64,000 nucleotides of DNA from Lytechinus variegatus (taxonomy: Eukaryota; Echinodermata; Echinoidea; Temnopleuroida; Toxopneustidae), in NCBI RefSeq assembly GCF_018143015.1, contig NC_054756.1, positions 23,284,440 to 23,348,439 of the forward strand, in the 5' to 3' direction. Within the stretch, counting starts at the first letter, position 1; the number at the start of each line of letters is the position of its first letter. Positions 57,091-64,000 of this stretch are shown piece by piece. Under the pieces are notes generated by a model. That model made no database searches and was not told where the DNA came from. It saw nothing but the letters and a program-made list of their open reading frames with translations. The position numbers and the translations under genes were made by a program.

Positions 57091-57529
57091 GTGCAAAACG
57101 CAGAACGAATTTGTTATACAACGCTAATAATATATGACTTAACAGTAGTTGTGTAAACAGTTCAAAAGAGTGTTTTACAATCTGAGTAAACAAAGGTTAA
57201 TTTTTAATACTTAATCTTCAATGGATTAGGCATGGATCTAAAAGCATTTAAACAACTATTGTATAGTTAATATAGTAAATAACGTTGAATGAAATTTTTA
57301 CATTACGTAGTTGTATATTCACGAACAGAATAATTATTCTGACCAAAGGTTCGCCAATATCTATTCTTACAATGGACCGCAAGACACAGATGCCGGAAGT
57401 TTTCAGATTTTTTTCTCAAATAGATAAAGTCGATACGTGGCTGACTGGTGCAAAATGATAAAATAGTAGAAGTTGTATCCGTCATGATAATAATCTGAAC
57501 ATGTGATTGGTCGAAACCCCTTTATGTGA

Positions 57530-57730
57530 TAGAAGGTCCCAAATTCCTTTGGGGGTGCTGCGTGTATTATTCTCCACAGGCAGCACCCCAGGTATTTTGG
57601 AAGATGTGTAAAAATTGAAAAACGCAACTATAACGACAATCATTTTATAGTGACCCCCCCTTTATTTATTTTTTGCTTTTCAAAATTACATCAACACCCC
57701 AGTCAGAAAATCGTTCCCAGAGCCCTGATC
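57530..57730. repeat. Dispersed repeat, copy 2 of 8529-8733
   Basis: CAAATTCCTTTGGGGGTGCT, CTCCACAGGCAGCACCCCAG and TCGTTCCCAGAGCCCTGATC match the other copy. No clean target duplication is seen. Confidence 0.6.
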
Positions 57731-58086
57731 TTCTTATAGTCATGACAGTCTTAATCTTTTTCACAGATTACCAATGACCATTTCCCCTTTTCAACACACC
57801 AATGAACAAGTAAATTACACTGATATTCCTTCCATTCAAGTGATACGGAAGCTTTAAAGTGCCATGTGCTTGACGAGATGGCGAAATAATATTTCAACTT
57901 GCAATGTCGAATTAGCTTTATTATGTCGACATGGCCAGATACGTTATCTAGTTAAGTCGACGGATAATTTTTTTACGTCGTCATGGCAAATGAAGTTTTC
58001 ATAATCTATTGGATCAAGCCATGTCGACATACAACTTTGTATAATGTCGACTTGGCAAGATAACGAATCTCGCGATGTCAACTAAT

Positions 58087-58551
58087 ACCGTGTTTACACA
58101 TTGACTCGGCTCGCGTGTTGAATCCGCGAGCCGGGTTGAACACTGCAAAGAAGGGATCAGAGATCGCGTTTATACGTACAGACATTAAAAGGCGAGTTCA
58201 ACACGGCTCGCGGATCTCGAACGGAAGAAGAATTATGACGTCGCAAATTAAAGGCGGGAAATTCACCACCGGAATCGAATCTTGTCCGTGCGAACAACAA
58301 CAATGCCAAAAGTGAAAGCGCGCGCAGTGACCTAGGTCAAGAGAGTTCGACACGGCTTTCTGTTTACACACGAAAAAATTGCCGAGTCTGAATCGGCTCG
58401 CGGGTTGAAACCTACGATTTTGGCGGATCGAAAAAGCCGTGTTCGACACGGCTCGCGGATCACACTGATCGCGTTTACACAGCATAAAATTGCCGTGTTG
58501 AGCACGGCTCGCGTGTCGAACCCCCGAGCCGTGTCCCTGTGTAAACACGGT
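58087..58551. repeat. Palindromic element built from ACACGGCTCGCGG repeats
   Basis: The ends ACCGTGTTTACACA and TGTGTAAACACGGT are flanked by AAT (58084-58086, 58552-58554). Inside, CACGGCTCGCGG and its variants recur about six times, in both orientations, with GTTTACAC spacers. The GC content is far above the surroundings and there is no convincing gene. It is organised like 33259-33828. Confidence 0.87.
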
Positions 58552-58660
58552 AATAGTAGGGCTATTAACTTACCAGGAAAAGATAAGATTAATATAGATT
58601 CCGTACATTGCCGTTGGCTGATCCGTTGTCATATTTAACAAGGATTTCCGTGGATATCAC

Positions 58661-58663
<3 letters not shown>

Positions 58664-58738
<75 letters not shown>
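58664..58738. repeat. (TA)n microsatellite
   Basis: A nearly pure TATATATATA tract of about 75 bp. Confidence 0.95.
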
Positions 58739-58739
<1 letters not shown>

Positions 58740-58945
58740 ATGGAAAAGCTTTTTCATTATCACTAAACTTGCCACACTAAGAAAAAAATCACAGCAAACA
58801 CGATAAAATAAATACACAGATAAGACGACATATCTTATGAACTTAATCGATTTCTGATGTTTAGCACATTCAATTAAGCAAATCACAATAAAACAAAACG
58901 AAATTGGAAAACTGTTTCATTTCAAGACCAAGTCCGAATTTTTAC

Positions 58946-59085
58946 CAGGACCCGTTGCATAAAAGTTACTATTATGGAAACTTTGCCATCTAATGGTAAC
59001 TACCATGGTAACGATGCTGAAAATCAAGGATTCCATCAAGTTACCATTGGATGACAAATTGTAACTTTTATGCAGCAGTGACCTG
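58946..59085. repeat. Foldback element, CAGGACCCGTTGCATAAAAG ends
   Basis: The left CAGGACCCGTTGCATAAAAG pairs with the right CTTTTATGCAGCAGTGACC. The inner TTGCCATCTAATGGTAACTA pairs with GTTACCATTGGATGACAA. It is a relative of 8276-8438. Confidence 0.78.
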
Positions 59086-59291
59086 GATGACCTTTACAAA
59101 AATAAATTAAGCTCATCATTAAAACACAGCGAAATTATTGCTCAAACATGTCCAAACAGTTTATTCATAAAACACAAAATCAACGCATGACTAACAACAC
59201 ATCTTTAATATGTTTTGGCTCCGCGACGCACGACGAGTTCAAGAATACAGTAAATAATGGCGTGCCCGTCAAATGACAAAGAGCAGCCGGT

Positions 59292-59421
59292 AGGTCTTTG
59301 TCGAAAATTGGTGGACCGGAAGAGCAGTTAAGTCCTACGTTTCAGAGCTGATGAATACTATGTCCAGAGTCCAACACGGGTTTACTGTTTTTATTCACCA
59401 ATTTTCGACAAAGGCTTCTTG
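59292..59421. repeat. Foldback repeat, TTTGTCGAAAATTGGTG family, copy 2
   Basis: GGTCTTTGTCGAAAATTGGT at the left is inverted at the right as CACCAATTTTCGACAAAGGC. It is homologous to 28645-28782. Confidence 0.75.
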
Positions 59422-59498
59422 GATGACCCCCTTTGCCACGAAGAGCAATTTACAATACATTTTCTGTGTTATTGAATCCGTCGTGGAGAGGAGACCCG

Positions 59499-59893
59499 TT
59501 AAAGGGGAATCCAGCCTTGGTCATAAAATGTTTGTGTCGGAAAGGAGAAAAATAAATAAAACAGAATGGTGAAAGTTTGGAAGAAATCTGACAAGCAATA
59601 AGAAAGTTATGACTGCTTTAAAATCGAAATCTCTTAGACTATGTAGATTTCAAATTGGCAACTGAGTAAGTAAATAAGGGGCAAGGACTACTTTCCCATA
59701 GAAGCCATGTACTTTATTTTCAGGAATTTGAAGTCTCCATGGGTGTAAAGATAACAAATTTTTACAAATTTGAAAAATTCATAAGTTTCTTATTTTTGTT
59801 TGTTCAATTTTATTCAAACTTTCACCTATCAACTTTTCTGATTTTTCCTTTTCCTCTGAAAACAAGCTTTTAATTGGGTCGGATTCCCATTCA
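59499..59893. repeat. TTAA-type foldback element, copy 3 (diverged)
   Basis: TTAAAGGGGAATCCAGCC at the left and GGGTCGGATTCCCATT at the right resemble the ends of 38333 and 52667. Shared words such as AAGAAAGTTATGACTG and GAAAGTTTGGAAGAAATCTG confirm the family. The right TTAA is lost. Confidence 0.7.
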
Positions 59894-60252
59894 GTGTACA
59901 AATCATGCTACATGTAAAGAACATAAAGAAAGGTAAACCTCTATGCTAACATTTACAAACCGATTTTCTAATAACAAATATGAAAATGCAAGATCACTGC
60001 ATCTAATTAAAAACGGACAACGCAAATATCACCCGTACGCCTCACTCACAAGCTACTGCTATGATTTCATACTTGACAGCACACCAATATAAAAAAAATC
60101 AATGCTCTTGATGATTTCATCAACTCGACTGAACTCTAACAATGGTTGATCTTATGGAGTGTTGCAAGAAGCTTGCAACCAAATGTAAGTAAATTTTAAG
60201 TCCCCAAATCAATCATATGTCTCGCACTTAATAGCACACTTGCAATTGATTG

Positions 60253-60526
60253 CTGTGCCCCGTCTAACAAAGAGTTACGATTGATCCAACCAGTCGTATC
60301 TCTATGGGAATCAATCACTCTTGTATTTTTTTTCTACAGGAAATGTGCAAAATGCCCTTTGTAAACGAAGGAGAAAAAACCAAACTGTCAAAAAATCAAT
60401 GAATTTATGGATATATATTCATTATCTTGATTTTTTTTAGCAAACATGCATTTTATGTTGACTTTGCTGGCCGTCCATAGTTGCGATTGATCGGATCAAT
60501 CGCAAGTCTTTTAAGACAGGGCCCTG
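60253..60526. repeat. Foldback element, GGGCCCCGTCTTACGAAGAG family, copy 2
   Basis: It contains GCCCCGTCTAACAAAGAGTT, then in the right half CGTCCATAGTTGCGATTGAT and AAGACAGGGCCCTG. It is in the opposite orientation to 10842-11112. Confidence 0.8.
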
Positions 60527-60662
60527 GTCTGCTTCCTGTTTCAACAAGTATAATTTGATTTGATTTATATAAAATTTATCCATCATTTGTAAATTTGCAG
60601 TCGATTGCAAAGACTTTCTTACAACACCACCATAGTTTTCAACAAGGGGCTGAGCAATGTTA

Positions 60663-60824
60663 TACCTCGTTCACATTTGCTCTACGGCGGCCGTACGGCG
60701 AGTCGAAAACAGCCGTTTTATTAATTTTCATTCAATCCACCTATATGTAGCTGGTACGAAAAGTGTTAAAACGGGTGTTTTCGATTTGCCGTACGGCCGC
60801 CGTAGAGCAAATGTGACCGAGGTA
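60663..60824. repeat. Foldback element with TACCTCGTTCACATTTGC ends
   Basis: TACCTCGTTCACATTTGCTC and its inverse GAGCAAATGTGACCGAGGTA form arms of about 50 bp with few mismatches. They include GGCGGCCGTACGGC. TTA flanks both ends (60660-60662, 60825-60827), the 3-bp TWA type seen in Harbinger elements. Confidence 0.88.
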
Positions 60825-60827
60825 TTA

Positions 60828-61287
60828 ACAAGGCAGCTAGCAGTCACGGCAAACTTCCCATGATTGATTAAATATTTTCCCTAACAACAAAAAACTGTAA
60901 AAAAAAATCACAGGAAACTATGGTAATAGAAAAATTAATGACAAGGCACATTTACACAATACACAAGCATTCATTTACATTGTAATTAATCATGTTAATG
61001 ATTTGCAATATATATGTATATATTAACACAACAAATATAATACATAACAATCATTACAACCAAACTGCATATAAAACAACAAAAACGAGCGCATTTTCAA
61101 ATCATGCAAAGACTATATCCTATAGATTAAAAAAAGGAAGACAGATTCGTAGACATCAACATTCTGACATTTTGCACAGAATCGAACCAAAATACATATC
61201 GTAGACAAATATATTCTTTATTATTTGAATTTCTGTTTTCAAACCTCGTTTTGTCGGGTGTTCTATCGCCTACCTGGCCTTCATCTA
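60828..61287. other. Non-coding AT-rich stretch
   Basis: No element ends or exon recognised before the candidate frame at 61288. Confidence 0.4.
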
Positions 61288-61413
61288 TGGACGATCAGAC
61301 GGGTAATCTCCATAGCTCCTTGAATGCTCTTCCATCATCCCGTCGAAGACAGATTATTGATGATATGGAGAACCTAATGACTTTTCTGAGGACCCACATT
61401 TCATCCGAATGCT
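61288..61413 (+). CDS. Candidate plus-strand terminal exon or short ORF
   Basis: The frame reads MDDQTGNLHSSLNALPSSRR, then RQIIDDMENLMTFLRT and HISSEC, then TAA at 61411-61413. AATAAA lies about 10 bases later (61421-61426). The frame stays open upstream of the Met. Serine/arginine-rich and helical residues look protein-like, but no partner exon is visible. Confidence 0.22.
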
Positions 61414-61590
61414 AACATCTTTAATAAAAATACACTTTTGGAGGATTCTAGGCGGAAGTATAGCGACATACAAATGTTGTGAAGCATCAGCATGATCATC
61501 ATCATCGGCAGCAGCAGCTTCAGAAGCTTAGTCAACACCTATCGTATCAACGCAGACCTACCTTTTTGAAAATGAAATAAGTAGACCTAC

Positions 61591-61726
61591 CTTTTTGGAA
61601 ACAAGTAAAGTCCAGAAGGACACAAGAGATACACATAATAAACAGATAAACAGAAAACAATTTTAACGAATAAACACTAATCGATGTCCGACGAAAGTTG
61701 AAGGGACTGGTGCTGCGTGCTGCCAT
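61591..61726 (-). CDS. Candidate orphan signal-peptide exon
   Basis: ATG at 61726 starts MAARSTSPFNFRRTSISVYS and continues LKLFSVYLFIMCISCVLLD to FTCFQK, a basic N terminus followed by a hydrophobic core. It ends in phase 1 at the donor AAAAAG|GTAGGT, the same phase as the first exons of A, B and C. No matching CUB exon lies between it and gene C. It could be an alternative first exon of gene C, a lost paralogue, or chance. A second copy of the donor sequence lies 29 bases downstream. Confidence 0.3.
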
Positions 61727-62082
61727 CTGATGGTCCACTTCTGTAAGATCTAGGACGCACTGCTATGGCTTTTAAGTGGCAGGGGGCATGACGATGTCAA
61801 GATTACGTCATCTGTACATAAAAGGGGTCATTGTGGTTCTATTTTCTTCCAATTTCTTCGATATTTCTCTTTTTGTCCTTTTTAAAATATGATCTTTTCT
61901 ATTTGAATAATAACAAGGGGCCGTCAACCCATTGCCCCTAAGGTAACCATAGTAGCGCCACCTAAATAAAGAACTCCTTCTCCAACTCTAACAAGAGACA
62001 TATATATGATTTGAAATGTTTTTACATTCAAAGATAGCGTACGACAAATACGACATATTGTAAAACATATCAGTCGCAATCA

Positions 62083-62285
62083 TTACAGCATCAGGCAGTA
62101 TTCTATGCTGCTGTGAGTCCGACTGACTGAGGGTTCTATGTTCAATTCTGAAGTGTAGTGAAGACCAGCTTTTTCCAGTTGATACCACGGGGATTCAGTG
62201 AGGGTTCGCACCGACCTTGGCGGGATCATGGTAGAGCAGTCCCCTCCCAGATTGACATTCATCTTGTTCACAGCTCCAACCAGAC
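62083..62285 (-). CDS. Gene D exon (probable): Ig-like domain 2 ending in a stop
   Basis: With the acceptor ATCAATATAG the exon enters in phase 1 and reads LVGAVNKMNVNLGGDC, then SPWYQLEKAGLHYTSELNIE and SRTHSSIEYCLML, then TAA. Cys, Trp and YxC-like positions fit an Ig fold, but the G strand is missing after the last Cys. A weak donor (CT|GTAATG) right at the stop might continue the protein instead. Confidence 0.45.
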
Positions 62286-63397
62286 CTATATTGATAATGG
62301 GGTTTCCAAGGTTCCTTTAAATGTGCAGCAGGCTGAGATTTGTGGTCCGCATCATCTACCGACCTACTAGCTGCTCAATAACATGAATAATACAAAGAAT
62401 GCATAGCTATGGATATCAAAATGCATCATAATGATGATATGCATGCATGACAAAAACACAAGAACGATGAGCCATCTCGTCTTTCAGCTCATCTTGACGT
62501 CTCTGGAGGGTCCACGACCTAAGAAGATAAACCCCTAGAGAATAGGCAGCAGCGGGTACAACAGATTCATATGACATTGGATGTATAAAGTAAATGTGGG
62601 TATCTTTGAACTATCGTCGATATTTTCCCGAAATTCTGCCAGACAGTCGTAATCCTCTTCTGCAAAGTTCAGTTCCACCTGAAGAATTGCACACCTTCTT
62701 TGAGATCAGTCACACCACAGCACCTGACACCACATCGACCGATGGGAACTCATCGGGCAAAATGTTATATTTTGCTAGATCTAGAGCTCATTTTTCTGAT
62801 GTGACTGCGGTGTGGCGGAGGTCTCCAGGGGACGAACAAACCTGTGCTATTTTCAAAAATATATCAAAGACAACACTAACCAGTAACTAAATGGGAAAAA
62901 ATTTAAGGTGTTACCTGGTACGGCCCCTACGGGGAGCTTGGCAGTCTTTGACCTGCTGTTGACGCTGCATTCGTAGGTCCCTTCGTCAATCCGAGAGAAC
63001 ATCGCTATCTCAAGGACGCTGAAACGTGAACTCCCTCCTGCCACTTCTGAAATCTGGAAGATTTCGTCCTGGACCACTGGCATCGTTGCAGCTGGAGGAA
63101 AGATCACGTGGTATTAGCGTCATTACCATTACTGATATGTTTCAAGGCATGAAAATAGATACAAACACATTTAAAAAGGCAATGATTCTGAAGATGGTAA
63201 TGATATGGTACTAATAATGATAATGTTGTTCATGTAAATGAAGCTGTTCGTTTTTGGTATGCACTTACTTTCATTAACGACCTTTGACCAGGTAAATCCG
63301 ATCACACTTTCTCCTTGAGACGCGGTACACGTGAGTCTGACGTCATCGCCAAGCTGGATTCGTTCGGTCACATTAAGCGTCAGATCTCCCTCGTACG
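62083..63397 (-). CDS. Partial gene D: immunoglobulin-domain protein exons
   Basis: Minus-strand exons are 63397-63269, 63091-62915 and probably 62285-62083, all joined in phase 1. The first two make one Ig domain: LTCTASQ (B-strand Cys), FTWSK (C-strand Trp), then DEGTYECSV (the D-x-G-x-Y-x-C motif). The third carries a second Ig-like set: GGDC, SPWYQLEK and LNIEPSVSRTHSSIEYC, then a stop three residues later. Upstream exons (signal peptide and perhaps more domains) must lie beyond 63398 and are not seen. No membrane segment is found, so the end may be secreted or incomplete. It lies next to the CUB receptors on the same strand; a shared function is only a guess. Confidence 0.65.
62915..63091 (-). 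CDS. Gene D exon: second half of Ig domain 1
   Basis: The exon is phase 1-1 and encodes 59 residues. It reads TMPVVQDEIFQISEV, FSVLEIAMFSRI, DEGTYECSVNSR and TAKLPVGAVPG. It supplies the second Ig cysteine. The acceptor is TTTCCTCCAG and the donor is CCAG|GTAACA. Confidence 0.8.
63269..63397 (-). CDS. Gene D exon: first half of Ig domain 1
   Basis: The exon is phase 1-1 and encodes 43 residues: YEGDLTLNVTERIQLGDDVR, LTCTASQGESVIG and FTWSKVVNE. The Cys and Trp are at typical Ig spacing. The acceptor is TTTTTTCAG and the donor is GAAA|GTAAGT. Confidence 0.8.
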
Positions 63398-64000
63398 CTG
63401 AAAAAAATACATAAAGATGGTGAAAGGATGGGATCCTAATGAATGAGTGGCTGAAATGTATCACGTGATCAGTTCCTTTATTCAGCAAACAGGAGAATGT
63501 GCCAATCACTGGTACTGACGACTAGTTCTAATGATCGGTCATGGTTTTGAGATGAGAATGGTTAATCAATATCGACACTATTCTATAATACAACTGATAA
63601 CTTAATACGGCTCGGGCAAGAGAATCACAAACATTTGCTAACTTTGAAACAATCCAGACGCCCTCGACTAATTGCCTCTGGTGTCTCAGAACTGTTCCAA
63701 ATGCTTCTCGTGAATGTAACTCTTACTTATGCCCTCGATGATGTGTATTAATTATAATATTGACCAGGCAGAGCGTTTATTGATGTTAATCGTAACTCAC
63801 TTTCAAAAAATGACCTATGTTCCTGGTGTATCAACAATGTATAACTGTATTTCTAATAGCCGTACTTTTGTCTTTTTCTTTTTTTTTCTGGGGAGGGGGC
63901 GGGGTGGGCTTTCCAATCTACCAATGCAGATTTTAACTTTACCATTTAGCGGTTTATTTGGGAATCAAAATGATATTGGATTCAGTTTTGATGATCTGGA
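63398..64000. other. Right edge of window, presumed intron of gene D
   Basis: No exon is recognised here. A pyrimidine run followed by poly-G lies at about 63870-63900. The 5' part of gene D should lie to the right of this point. Confidence 0.4.

Noticed and set aside
62594-62890. Plus-strand frame with a Thr/Ser-rich segment
   Set aside because: It overlaps the gene D intron, lacks convincing splice sites, and only a short part looks protein-like.

Overview
This is an AT-rich, intron-rich animal nuclear sequence. It is crowded with short foldback transposons, SINEs and microsatellites. CUB-domain receptors, Ig-domain exons, tRNA-headed SINEs and TTAA-flanked foldback elements fit a marine invertebrate deuterostome, most plausibly an echinoderm. 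That assignment is inference, because no housekeeping gene is present to fix the species.

The main content is a head-to-tail cluster of three paralogous receptor genes, all on the minus strand. Here they are called A (12192-22369, with a possible 5' UTR exon near 24.7 kb), B (27351-36712) and C (45422-56089). I rebuilt each from exons whose splice sites and reading phases agree. Every coding sequence closes in frame: A has 1114 codons, B 750 and C 937. Each protein has a signal peptide, a number of CUB domains (four in A, three in B, one in C), a short stalk, one membrane-spanning segment and a long cytoplasmic tail on a single terminal exon. The tails are full of tyrosine motifs: YxxM, NPxY, YxNL and ITIM-like sequences. 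In all three genes the extracellular exons are phase 1-1, and the membrane exon joins the tail exon inside an Arg codon split AG|A, so they clearly share an ancestor. Most CUB domains lack the usual four cysteines. I do not recognise the family; vertebrate CDCP1 is only an architectural analogue.

Further right, on the same strand, are exons of an immunoglobulin-domain gene (62083-63397) that runs off or loses its 5' end to the right. A possible orphan signal-peptide exon lies at 61591-61726. The first 12 kb and the gaps at 36.7-45.4 kb and 56.1-61.5 kb show no convincing genes, only two weak plus-strand candidate exons that each end just before a poly(A) signal.

The repeat landscape is rich. 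It includes foldback families with termini CAGGGGCCC, CAGGGGCCGCGG (two copies with 5-bp target duplications), CAGTGGCGTA (perfect 8-bp duplication, hAT-like), TTAA-flanked foldbacks, ACACTGT- or ACACTCT-ended MITEs, and several large palindromic elements. One is built from about eleven copies of a TAGTACGGGGTTAA motif. Elements are often nested in one another, and several loci carry small tandem duplications. No virus-derived coding element, rRNA gene, CRISPR array or bacterial feature is visible.
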